NCBI RefSeq assembly: GCF_023155275.1 | Contig: NZ_JALMUV010000014.1 | Span: forward strand, 62,001 to 126,000 | From: Streptomyces rhizoryzae | GTDB taxonomy: Bacteria > Actinomycetota > Actinomycetes > Streptomycetales > Streptomycetaceae | DNA: 64,000 nt | Reading direction: 5' to 3' | Shown: positions 42,826 through 50,787 of the stretch, in pieces | Layout of the letters: each line of letters begins with the position of its first letter | Position numbering within the stretch: the stretch's first letter is position 1 | Notes under the pieces: generated by a model | Told to the model about the DNA's origin: nothing | What the model saw: only the letters and a program-made list of their open reading frames with translations | Databases searched by the model: none | Made by a program: the position numbers and the translations under genes

Positions 42826-44745
42826 ATGCCTGCCTCTCTGACCGCAACACTTCTCGGTCCCGTTCTGGCGATACGGGAAGGACGCCAACTCGAACTGGGG
42901 TCACCGACCCAGCGGACGATCTTCGCTGTGCTCGCCGCCCACGCGAACCGCATCGTCAGCCGCGACGAACTGGTCCAGGCGATCTGGGGGGACAACGCCC
43001 CGCCGACCGCCGTCAACAGCGTCTACACCTACGTCTCCCGGCTGCGGAACTCCCTGCGGCCGGAACACCGCGCCGACCACGCGGAGTTACTGGTCTCGGA
43101 CCGCTCCGGCTACATGCTGCGCGTCGCGCCCGAGGGCGTGGACATCCAGCAGTTCGCCACCGCCCTGACCACCGCCCGCCAGCTGCGGGCCGAGGGCGCG
43201 GCACCCCGGGCGGTCCGCGAACTGGAAGCGGGACTGGGGCTGTGGCGCGGGACCCCGTACGGGGGCGCCATCGGCCCCTTCGTGCACACCGAGCGCGCCC
43301 GGCTGGCCGAGGCCCGCCTGCTGGCGCTGGAGGACTGCGCCGAGATGCTGCTCGACCTCGGCCGCCCGGTCGCCCTGGTCGGCGAGCTCTCCGCCCTGGT
43401 CCACCACCACCCGCTGCGGGAGCGTCTGCGCTACCTCCTCATGCGCTGCTACGTCGATCTCGGCTGGCACGCCGACGCCGTCCGGGAGTACCACTCCCTG
43501 CGCGAACGGCTCGTCGAGGAGCAGGGCATGGAGCCGGGCAGCCACCTCCAGCAGCTCTACGAGCAGGTGCTGCGCGGGGAGCCGGCGCCCGCGTCAGCGC
43601 CCCGCCCGGCGCGGCGGCCGGGCCCCGCGGCGCCCGCCGGCAGCGGCGGCCGGCCCGAGGCACTGGCCCAACTCGTCCGCGACGTCCCGGGGTTCACCGG
43701 CCGCACCGCGGAGCTGGCGCAGCTGACCGCGCTGGCGGAGGAGTCCGCCGCCGAGCCCACCCTGCTGCTGGTCACCGGCGGCCCGGGGGTCGGCAAGACC
43801 GCGCTGGCCACCCGCTTCGCGCACGCCATGGCCCACCGCTATCCCGACGGCCAGCTCCACGTCGACCTGCGCGCCTCCGGCACGCCGGAGCAGCAGGCAC
43901 CGGAGGCCGCCATCCGCCATCTGGTGGCCGCCATGGGCCAGCCCCCGCCGCCGGAGAGCATCGACGCCCGGGCCGCCTACCGCAGCCTGGTCGCCGACCG
44001 CCGGCTGCTGATCGTCCTGGACAACGCCGCCGGCGCCGAGCAGGTCAGGGCGCTGCTCCCCGGCACGCCGTCCTGCCTGGTGGTGGTCACCAGCCGCAAC
44101 GGCCTGGCGGGCCTGATCGCCCGGGACGGCGCGCGGCGGATCGTCCTGGACGGGATGGCCGAGGAGGACGGCCTGCGGCTGTTCGGCCGGATCGCCGGCG
44201 AGCCGTTCACCGCCCGCCACCGCCCGTCCGTGCGGCGGCTGGTGGCCGCCTGCGACGGGCTGCCGCTGGCCCTGCGGATCGCCGCCACCCGCATCAAGGT
44301 CGCCCCCTCGCCCGAGGACGCCCTCGCCTGCTTCGAGAACGGCGACCCGGTGGACTTCCTGGAGCTGCCCGGCGACCGGGAGTCCTCGCTGCGCACCGTC
44401 ATCGGCTGGTCCTACGACGCGCTTCCCCCCGAGGCCGCCCACGTCTTCATGGCGCTCGGCCTCCAGGAGGCGCGGGTGGTCACGCTGCCCCTGGCCACCG
44501 GGTTGAGCGGGATGGACCGTCCGGAGTGCCGGCGCGCCCTGCACGCCCTGGCCGACGCGGGCCTGCTGCGCGAGGTGGCCCCCGACCACTTCCGCCTGGA
44601 CGCTCTGATTCTGGCGTACGCGCAGTGGCTGGGGAAGCCGCAGAGCCTGGTTCCCCGTCAACGCTCCGCGCCCTGCGCGCGATTAGCCACGATCACCACG
44701 ATCGCCCCCAGCACGGACAGCGAGAGATTGCAGATGACCTCGTAG
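42826..44745 (+). CDS. AfsR/SARP-type transcriptional regulator with NB-ARC domain
   Basis: This 639-residue regulator contains a winged-helix DNA-binding domain (about residues 5-95; TIFAVLAAHANRIVSRDELV, IWGDNAPPTAVNSVYTYVSRL). The BTAD follows (about 100-245; REYHSLRERLVEEQGMEPG), and then an NB-ARC ATPase (from about 285; Walker A TGGPGVGKTALA, Walker B RLLIVLDNA). The TPR region of full AfsR is missing. ATG 42826 is chosen for its strong ribosome site; in-frame ATG 42790 is upstream. SARPs activate secondary metabolism. Two TTA codons (88 and 620) should make translation depend on bldA. The 3' end overlaps an opposite-strand gene by 88 bp. Confidence 0.93.
   Translation: MPASLTATLLGPVLAIREGRQLELGSPTQRTIFAVLAAHANRIVSRDELVQAIWGDNAPPTAVNSVYTYVSRLRNSLRPEHRADHAELLVSDRSGYMLRVAPEGVDIQQFATALTTARQLRAEGAAPRAVRELEAGLGLWRGTPYGGAIGPFVHTERARLAEARLLALEDCAEMLLDLGRPVALVGELSALVHHHPLRERLRYLLMRCYVDLGWHADAVREYHSLRERLVEEQGMEPGSHLQQLYEQVLRGEPAPASAPRPARRPGPAAPAGSGGRPEALAQLVRDVPGFTGRTAELAQLTALAEESAAEPTLLLVTGGPGVGKTALATRFAHAMAHRYPDGQLHVDLRASGTPEQQAPEAAIRHLVAAMGQPPPPESIDARAAYRSLVADRRLLIVLDNAAGAEQVRALLPGTPSCLVVVTSRNGLAGLIARDGARRIVLDGMAEEDGLRLFGRIAGEPFTARHRPSVRRLVAACDGLPLALRIAATRIKVAPSPEDALACFENGDPVDFLELPGDRESSLRTVIGWSYDALPPEAAHVFMALGLQEARVVTLPLATGLSGMDRPECRRALHALADAGLLREVAPDHFRLDALILAYAQWLGKPQSLVPRQRSAPCARLATITTIAPSTDSERLQMTS
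43087..43089 (+). other. TTA codon in the SARP gene (bldA-dependent translation)
   Basis: Codon 88 of the SARP gene is TTA (frame checked from 42826). A second TTA is at 44683-44685. TTA is rare in Streptomyces and is read by the bldA tRNA, which ties expression to development. Confidence 0.9.
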
Positions 44746-44894
44746 CCCTGGAGCGGCGGGATGTGCGGGATGACGTAGCGGTTGACGAAGTTGAGCACCG
44801 GACCCAGGAACGGCTGGGTGGCCAACTGGTCGACGGTGCCGCTGAGTCCGGCGACGACCAGGAAGAGTCCGAGGAGCTGCACCAGCTTTGCCAT
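44658..44894 (-). CDS. Small two-helix membrane protein
   Basis: This 78-residue protein has two hydrophobic segments, LVQLLGLFLVVAGLSG and LSLSVLGAIVVIVA, joined by a linker with NRYVIPHIPPLQGYEVIC. I do not recognise the family. There is no obvious ribosome site before ATG 44894. It is divergent from the response regulator gene and its 3' end overlaps the SARP tail by 88 bp on the opposite strand. The hydrophobic pattern supports it as real; its function is unknown. Confidence 0.65.
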   Translation of the reverse strand: MAKLVQLLGLFLVVAGLSGTVDQLATQPFLGPVLNFVNRYVIPHIPPLQGYEVICNLSLSVLGAIVVIVANRAQGAER

Positions 44895-45054
44895 GCGGCC
44901 ACGCTAGGCGGGCGGTACCGGTGGCCGGATCGGCCATCGGTACCCCCCGCGCCGACCGAAGTGCCGCCGCCCGGCGGCCGGGACGGACCAAAGTACTGCC
45001 GGCCGCCGACTTCGGTACCAGCCGGCTGTCAGGGGCACCCGTTACGCTGACCGC

Positions 45055-45756
45055 ATGACCTCAGCCGAGTCCTCCACGGTGGTGTCCTCCACGGTCGACG
45101 TGCTGATCGTCGACGACGATCCGCTGGTCCGGGCGGGGTTGTCGGTGATGCTGGGCGGCGCCCCCGACCTGCGGGTGGTGGCCGAGGCCGGCGACGGCGC
45201 CGAGGCGATCGAGCTGGTCCGCCGGCACCGCCCGCACGTGGTCCTGATGGACGTCCGGATGCCGGTGATGGACGGGCTGGCGGCCACCGAAGCGCTGCGG
45301 GCCGCGGACGGCGCCCCGGAGATCCTGGTCCTGACGACCTTCGACGCCGACGCGTACGTCCTGCGCGCCCTGCGGGCCGGCGCCGCCGGGTTCGCCCTCA
45401 AGGACACCCCGCCGCCGGAGATCGTCGCGGCCATCCGGCGGGTGGCCCGGGGCGAGCCGGTGCTCTCCCCGGCGGTCACCCAGCGGCTGATCCGGCAGGT
45501 GGTGTCCGCGCAGGACACCTCGCACCGCCGCAGCCGGGCCGCGGAGCGGCTGGCGGTGCTCAACGACCGCGAGCGCGCGGTGGCGCTCGGTGTCGGCCAG
45601 GGGAAGTCGAACGCGGAGATCGGTGCCGCGCTCTACCTGGGCGTCTCCACGGTCAAAACGCATGTCTCCAGCGTCCTGACCAAGCTCGGCCTCAACAACC
45701 GCGTACAGATTGCGCTGTTGGTGCAGGACGCCGGGGAGCTGGAGGACTACCGTTGA
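45055..45756 (+). CDS. NarL/LuxR-type response regulator
   Basis: This 233-residue protein has a receiver domain with acidic pocket VDDDP, phospho-acceptor Asp in HVVLMDVRMPVMDG, Thr in LVLTTFDAD and Lys in FALKDTPPP. A LuxR-type helix-turn-helix follows: LNDRERAVALGVGQGKSNAEI then VSTVKTHVSSVLTKLGL. No kinase gene is adjacent; the NarL-type kinase at 27048 is the only candidate in the window. It lies between the SARP and the second LmbU gene, so it is probably part of the cluster's regulatory block. Confidence 0.92.
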   Translation: MTSAESSTVVSSTVDVLIVDDDPLVRAGLSVMLGGAPDLRVVAEAGDGAEAIELVRRHRPHVVLMDVRMPVMDGLAATEALRAADGAPEILVLTTFDADAYVLRALRAGAAGFALKDTPPPEIVAAIRRVARGEPVLSPAVTQRLIRQVVSAQDTSHRRSRAAERLAVLNDRERAVALGVGQGKSNAEIGAALYLGVSTVKTHVSSVLTKLGLNNRVQIALLVQDAGELEDYR

Positions 45757-45914
45757 GTAGGCATCCGTCGAGAACGGCGGAGAAGCAGGCCCACGGCCTT
45801 TTTCGGGGGAAGTGACAAAGTTAAAGAAAGGGTATAGACACCGCCCGGCCGTGGCTGGATAGAGTTGCCTGCAATCAGTCGTCAAATGACCTAGCACGAC
45901 AGAGGCAATGCATC

Positions 45915-46565
45915 ATGGGGGAATGGCAAGTACGGGCACGTCCCCGTACGGATCTGCCCGCGGTCACCACGCCCGCGGGGAAGCTTTCCAAGGCTGCCGA
46001 GAAGGCTACCGCGCGCCGCACGACGCTCGAATTGCCGTCCGGCATAACGCTTAATGACTGGCAAAGGATTGGTAAACAGCTCTATGTAGCCGCCGATTCG
46101 TCCGCCTGGTGGCTGGGGGACTGGCTCATTTACGGCCGGTCCGCCTATCCGGACCGCTACCAGCGCGCCGTGGAGGAAACCCAGCTCGATTACCAGACGC
46201 TGCGCAACTACGCCTGGGTGGCCCGGCGCTTTTCACCGCTGCGCCGGCGGTCGGCGCTGAGCTTCCAGCACCACGCCGAACTCGCCAGCCTGCCCGAGAG
46301 CGAGCAGGAGTACTGGCTCGACCGGGCCGAACGGCTCGGCTGGTCCCGCAATTTCCTGCGCAGCCGCCTCAAGGCGGCCCGGCAGGGCGCGCTGGACGAG
46401 GCGGCCGCCCGGGACACCGACGGGATCAGCATGCGGATCCAGGTGAACGTCTCACGCGACCGGCGGCGGCGCTGGGCCCAGGCCGCGGCCGACGCCGATC
46501 AGGACCTCCAGGGCTGGGCGATGTCGATCCTCGACTACGCGGCGGCCGCGGTCCTGGAGGAGTAA
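45915..46565 (+). CDS. LmbU-family transcriptional regulator 2
   Basis: This 216-residue protein is a paralogue of the one at 41870. The core is shared closely: DSSAWWLGDWLIYGRSAY, LDYQTLRNYAWVARRFSP and LSFQHHAELASLPESE. The N-terminal 50 residues and the C-terminus differ. The family binds GC-rich palindromes in cluster promoters. I chose ATG 45915; it has a weak ribosome site (gaggca). Two LmbU copies in one cluster are unusual, and the pair may form homo- or heterodimers with distinct sites. It marks the apparent right edge of the cluster, followed by a terminator. Confidence 0.88.
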   Translation: MGEWQVRARPRTDLPAVTTPAGKLSKAAEKATARRTTLELPSGITLNDWQRIGKQLYVAADSSAWWLGDWLIYGRSAYPDRYQRAVEETQLDYQTLRNYAWVARRFSPLRRRSALSFQHHAELASLPESEQEYWLDRAERLGWSRNFLRSRLKAARQGALDEAAARDTDGISMRIQVNVSRDRRRRWAQAAADADQDLQGWAMSILDYAAAAVLEE

Positions 46566-46595
46566 CGCCCCACGGGCCCGCGGGACCCGCCGCGC

Positions 46596-46635
46596 ACTGC
46601 CCCTGACCTGCCGGAACCGGCGGGCCGGGGGCAGT
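46596..46635 (+). terminator. Terminator after LmbU-2
   Basis: The inverted repeat ACTGCCCC (46596-46603) and GGGGCAGT (46628-46635) encloses a further small GCCGG/CCGGC hairpin. It begins 31 bases after the LmbU-2 stop. Confidence 0.65.
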
Positions 46636-46775
46636 TCCGTGTGCCGCGGGGGCGGCGCTCGCCTGGCGGCGGCGCCCGGAGGGGGGCAGGGTCGGAAGGC
46701 AGGGCGGCCGGGGCGCCCCAGGGGGCGTACCCGACGCAGACGGCGTCTGCGGCCGAGCGACCTGGAGGCTGGCGC

Positions 46776-47684
46776 ATGCTTCGCAGCTCCGCGCGGATCC
46801 GGCGGTCGCCGCGGGCCGCGGCGGGCGCGTGCGCGTTCCTGGTGACGGCGGCGGTGGCCTCGTCGGCCCTGGCGTCCGGCCCCGGCGGACGGACGGAACT
46901 GGCCACCCGGGGCGGGACGGTCGTCAGCATACGGGCGGACCACCGGACCCCCTTCGTGATCGCCCACCGGGGTGCCTCCCGGTACGCGCCGGAGAACACA
47001 CTCGCCGCGGTCGACGCCGCACACCGCCGCGGACTGGTCTGGGTGGAGAACGACGTCCAGCGCACCAAGGACGGCCGCCTGGTGGTGCTGCACGACACCA
47101 CCCTGAACCGCACCACCGACGCCGCGAAGGTGTTCCCGCACCGGGCGCCCTGGCGGGTGCGGGACTTCACCGCGGCGGAGATCGCGCGGCTGGACGCCGG
47201 GAGGTGGTTCGGCGCGCGGTTCGCCGGCGCGCGCGTCCCCACCCTCGCCGACTACCTGCGCCGGCTGGACCGCAACCACCAGGGCCTCCTGCTGGAGCTC
47301 AAGGCGCCCGAGGACTACCCCGGGATCGAGGCGCAGACCCTCCGGGAACTCAGGGCCCACGGCTGGCTGGACCGCGCGCACCTGCGCGGCCGGCTGGTGA
47401 TCCAGAGTTTCTGCGTCCGGTGCGTCAAACGCGTCCACACGCTGATGCCGCGGGTGCGCACGGGCATCCTGGGGCGGCCCCCGGTGAGCCGGCTGCGGCG
47501 GTACGCGCGCTTCGCCGACCAGATCAACCCCCGGATGTCCGAGGTGAGTTCGCGCTGGGCCCGGGCCGTGCACCGGCTGCGCGGGCCGCACGGCCGGCGC
47601 CTGGAGATCTACGCCTGGGACGTGGGCGCCCGCGCGAGCGTACGGGCGGTCCGCGCACGCGGTGTCGAAGGCGTCATCGACTGA
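46776..47684 (+). CDS. Secreted glycerophosphodiester phosphodiesterase
   Basis: This 302-residue protein has an N-terminal signal peptide (arginine-rich start, then AGACAFLVTAAVASSALASG). A GDPD catalytic domain follows: FVIAHRGASRYAPENTLAA, VENDVQ and LVVLHDTTLNRTTD. These hold the metal-binding and catalytic His/Glu residues. It hydrolyses deacylated phospholipids to glycerol-3-phosphate and an alcohol outside the membrane. I start at ATG 46776, preceded by GGAGG; longer frames upstream lack this site. It stands alone, outside the biosynthetic cluster. Confidence 0.9.
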   Translation: MLRSSARIRRSPRAAAGACAFLVTAAVASSALASGPGGRTELATRGGTVVSIRADHRTPFVIAHRGASRYAPENTLAAVDAAHRRGLVWVENDVQRTKDGRLVVLHDTTLNRTTDAAKVFPHRAPWRVRDFTAAEIARLDAGRWFGARFAGARVPTLADYLRRLDRNHQGLLLELKAPEDYPGIEAQTLRELRAHGWLDRAHLRGRLVIQSFCVRCVKRVHTLMPRVRTGILGRPPVSRLRRYARFADQINPRMSEVSSRWARAVHRLRGPHGRRLEIYAWDVGARASVRAVRARGVEGVID

Positions 47685-48013
47685 CCCGCACCCGGAGGCG
47701 GCACCGCGACGGGAATTCCGCCGGGCCGGAGTTGCGCCCGCTCGTCCGGGGCGCACCGGTGTAATCTCCCGCCCATATTTTGCGGCGTTTTGCCCGGGTC
47801 GGGTGAAGGAGCTGTGGAGGGTTGTGCGCGGCACGGGGGCGCGGCCGGGCGGGATTTACGGGATTCCACCGGCGGGGCTAAGGTGCCAGGGATGTTCGAC
47901 GCGACGCTCCCCGTAAAAAGACTAAGACGGTGGATTTGCCTTTCGGGTTCCGTTTCGGGGACCGGTGCGGATCCGGGTCCGGTTCCTGGGCCGCCTGCGT
48001 TCCGGGAGGGCCC
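47685..48013 (+). promoter_or_regulatory. Intergenic region upstream of acyltransferase
   Basis: These 329 bases carry an AT-richer patch around 47775-47800 (cccatattttgcggcgtttt) that may hold a promoter. I see no gene apart from a possible in-frame upstream extension of the acyltransferase starting at ATG 47930. Confidence 0.45.
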
Positions 48014-49231
48014 TTGACGCATGACATTCCGGCGTACGGCGAGCGGCGGGTGCCGCTGCCCGCGCCGCGGCAGACCCCGAGCGCCGCGACCGCCACGCTC
48101 GCCCCGGCCGCACCGCCCGGCCAGGACGTCCCGGCTCCCGCACCACCGGCCGGCGGCCCCCGCCGGCACGCCAGGGCCAAGACGGGCGGGACCGCCGCCG
48201 GCCCGGCCCGCTCCCGCGACGCGTTCTTCGACAACGCCAAGTACCTGGCGATCGTGCTGGTCGCGATGGGCCACGCCTGGGAGCCGCTGCGCGACGGCAG
48301 CCGCGCCGCGGCGGCGCTCTACCTCACCGTCTACGCCTTCCACATGCCGGCGTTCATCATCATCTCCGGCTATTTCTCGCGCAGTTTCGACCTGCGCAAG
48401 GACCGGCTCCAGCGCCTGATCACCGGCGTCGCCGTCCCGTACGTCCTCTTCGAGGTCGCCTACACCTTCTTCAAGCGCTGGGCGGACGACGACCCCGGCT
48501 ACCCCATCAGCCTCCTGGAGCCCTGGTACCTCACGTGGTTCCTGATCGCGCTGTTCATCTGGCGGCTGACCACACCGCTGTGGAAGATCGTGCGGTGGCC
48601 GCTGCCGCTCGCGCTGGCCATCGCGGTCCTGGCGTCGCTCTCCCCGGAGATCGGTGACGACCTCAGCCTCCAGCGGGTGCTGCAGTTCCTGCCGTTCTTC
48701 GTGCTGGGGCTGAACCTCCGGTCCGAGCACTTCCGGCTCGTCCGCCGCCGGGCGGTGCGGATCGCCGCGCTGCCGGTCGCCGCCGGTGCGCTGGCCTTCG
48801 CGTACTGGGCCGCGCCGCGGATGAACGCCGCGTGGTTCTACCACCGCGACAGCGCCCAGGAGCTGGGCGCCCCGTGGTGGAGCGGTGCGGTGATGACGCT
48901 GGCGATGTTCGGCTGCTCGCTGGTGCTGGTCGCCTGCTTCTTCGCCTGGGTCCCGGGCCGCCCGATGTGGTTCACGGCGCTGGGCGCCGGCACCCTCTAC
49001 GGCTACCTCCTGCACGGCTTCCTCGCCAAGGGGTCGCGCTTCTGGGGCTGGTACCACCACGCCTGGCTGCACACCCCGTGGGGGGAGATCCTGCTCACCC
49101 TGATCGCGGGCACCGTCGTCACGCTGCTGTGCACCCCGCCGGTGCAGCGGATCTTCCGGTTCGCCATGGAGCCCAGGATGACCTGGGCGTTCAAGCCCGA
49201 CCCGGTGGGCACCGGGCCCGGCGCGCGGTGA
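48014..49231 (+). CDS. Membrane acyltransferase (acyltransferase 3 family)
   Basis: This protein of about 405 residues has a Pro/Ala-rich cytoplasmic N-terminus, then DAFFDNAKYLAIVLVAMGHAWE with the family His, and roughly ten membrane helices. Typical features are FHMPAFIIISGYFSRSF and AGTLYGYLLHGFLAKG. Family members move acetyl or other acyl groups to sugars or lipids at the membrane. I favour the TTG at 48014 with GGGAGG before it; ATG 47930 in frame is the alternative. It is separate from the cluster and has no obvious partner. Confidence 0.85.
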   Translation: MTHDIPAYGERRVPLPAPRQTPSAATATLAPAAPPGQDVPAPAPPAGGPRRHARAKTGGTAAGPARSRDAFFDNAKYLAIVLVAMGHAWEPLRDGSRAAAALYLTVYAFHMPAFIIISGYFSRSFDLRKDRLQRLITGVAVPYVLFEVAYTFFKRWADDDPGYPISLLEPWYLTWFLIALFIWRLTTPLWKIVRWPLPLALAIAVLASLSPEIGDDLSLQRVLQFLPFFVLGLNLRSEHFRLVRRRAVRIAALPVAAGALAFAYWAAPRMNAAWFYHRDSAQELGAPWWSGAVMTLAMFGCSLVLVACFFAWVPGRPMWFTALGAGTLYGYLLHGFLAKGSRFWGWYHHAWLHTPWGEILLTLIAGTVVTLLCTPPVQRIFRFAMEPRMTWAFKPDPVGTGPGAR

Positions 49232-49407
49232 ACGGGCCGGCGGGCCGGTGCCCGGCACCGCCCCGCCGGCCCCCGCGGCTCCGCCCCCGGACGTAGGACC
49301 CACCGCCGAGCGCCCTCGGTCCGGCCGCCGATCCGCCCGGCCCCCGTCCTCTCCTATGCTCCCTTCCGGTTCCGCCGAAGGAGCCGGAACGACGAGGGAC
49401 GTACACC

Positions 49408-50235
49408 ATGACCGGATCCACCTGGGGCGGCGACCAGCTCGACCTCGACGCCTATCTGGCCCGCATCGGCCACACCGGCGACCGCCGGCCCACCCTGGAC
49501 ACGCTCCGGGCCCTGCACGCCGGGCACGGCGCCGCCATCGGCTTCGAGAACCTGGAGATCGTGCTGGGCCGCCCCGTCCCGCTGGACCTGGCCTCGCTCC
49601 AGGACAAGATGGTGCGGCAGCGGCGCGGCGGCTACTGCTACGAGCAGAACCTCCTCTACGCCGCCGCCCTGGAGCGCCTCGGCTTCCGCGTCACCGGCCT
49701 CGGCGCCCGGATCCGGATGGGCGAGGAGAAGCTGCGCCCGGTCACCCACGCGCTGCTGAAGGTCGAGCTGGACGGTGCGGAGTGGATCACCGACGTCGGC
49801 TTCGGCGGCGAGGCGCTGCCGGCACCGGTGCCGCTGCGGGACGGGGCCGAGGTCCGGCAGGGCGCCTGGACCTTCGGCCTCGTCCGGGAGCCGGGCACCG
49901 GCAGCTGGGTGCTGCGGTCGCGCCACGCGGACGGCTGGTTCGACCTCTACGCCTTCGGGACCGAGGAGCGCTTCCCGGTCGACTACGCGGTCTTCAACCA
50001 CTACATCTCCACCCACCCGCGCTCCCCGTTCACCCGCCGGATCGTCGTCCAGAAGCCGGGGGCCGCGCTCCGCCGCACCCTGATCGGCCGGGACCTGACC
50101 CTCACCCGCCCCGACTGGTCCCAGGAGGTCCGCCGGATCGCCCCGGAGGAGCTGCCGGCCCTGCTGGACACCGCGTTCGGCATCACGCTGACCGCCGCGG
50201 ACGCCGCGGCGCTGGTGGCGCACGCCGCGGAGTGA
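49408..50235 (+). CDS. nat: Arylamine N-acetyltransferase
   Basis: This 275-residue protein is the typical NAT length. The catalytic triad is visible: Cys in RRGGYCYEQN (about residue 74), His in PVTHALLKVE (about 114) and Asp in WITDVGFGG (about 129). NATs move acetyl from acetyl-CoA to arylamines and hydrazines. A secondary-metabolism role exists for amide-forming relatives (RifF type), but the conserved NAT sequence and distance from the cluster argue for a housekeeping or detoxification gene. Confidence 0.94.
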   Translation: MTGSTWGGDQLDLDAYLARIGHTGDRRPTLDTLRALHAGHGAAIGFENLEIVLGRPVPLDLASLQDKMVRQRRGGYCYEQNLLYAAALERLGFRVTGLGARIRMGEEKLRPVTHALLKVELDGAEWITDVGFGGEALPAPVPLRDGAEVRQGAWTFGLVREPGTGSWVLRSRHADGWFDLYAFGTEERFPVDYAVFNHYISTHPRSPFTRRIVVQKPGAALRRTLIGRDLTLTRPDWSQEVRRIAPEELPALLDTAFGITLTAADAAALVAHAAE

Positions 50236-50291
50236 GACCGGGCGGCGGGCCGCACCCGGCAGGCGGCGGGGAGCGTCCCCGCCGCCCCGGC

Positions 50292-50735
50292 CTACCGCAC
50301 CACCGCGATGCCCTCGATCTCCACCAGCGCCGCCTCGTCCCACAGGCGGGTGGCACCGATCACCGCCATCGCCGGGAAATCGCTCCCGACCAGGCGCTTC
50401 CACACCCGGCCGAGCTCCTTGGCGTGCCGGCGGTAGTCGGCCACGTCCACCGCGAAGACGGTGAGCTTGGCCAGGTCGCCCGGGCCCGCCCCGGCGGCGG
50501 CGGCCGCCGCCAGCAGATTGCCCAGCGCCCGCTCGAACTGCTCGACGATGCCCTCGCCGACGATCCGCCCCGCCCCGTCCAGGGCGGTCTGCCCGGCCAG
50601 GAAGACCAGCGTGCCGGGCCCGGTGACCCGCACGGCGTGGCTGAAACCGGTCGGCGGGGCGAGCCCGGCCGGATTCACCCGCGCCAGCCCGCCCCCACCC
50701 TGCCCGTCCGCACCCTGCCTGTCCGCACCACTCAT
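50292..50735 (-). CDS. RidA/YjgF-family protein
   Basis: This protein of about 147 residues matches the RidA-like fold: GFSHAVRVTGPGTLVFLAGQ, then GDLAKLTVFAVDVADYR and PAMAVIGATRLWDEAALVEI. Standard RidA proteins hydrolyse reactive enamines; the usual Arg for carboxylate binding may sit in GATRLW. ATG 50735 and GTG 50741 are both possible starts. It follows an alpha/beta hydrolase gene on the same strand. A housekeeping or catabolic role is expected. Confidence 0.88.
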   Translation of the reverse strand: MSGADRQGADGQGGGGLARVNPAGLAPPTGFSHAVRVTGPGTLVFLAGQTALDGAGRIVGEGIVEQFERALGNLLAAAAAAGAGPGDLAKLTVFAVDVADYRRHAKELGRVWKRLVGSDFPAMAVIGATRLWDEAALVEIEGIAVVR

Positions 50736-50787
50736 CCCCACCGACTCCCCTCCGCCGCCGCGGCGACCGACGTCGCCGCTGCTGTTC

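Noticed and set aside
1..46565. Glycopeptide (vancomycin-type) cluster
   Set aside because: Vancosamine-type sugar genes are present, but there are no cross-linking P450s, X domain, Hpg/Dpg synthesis or seven modules.
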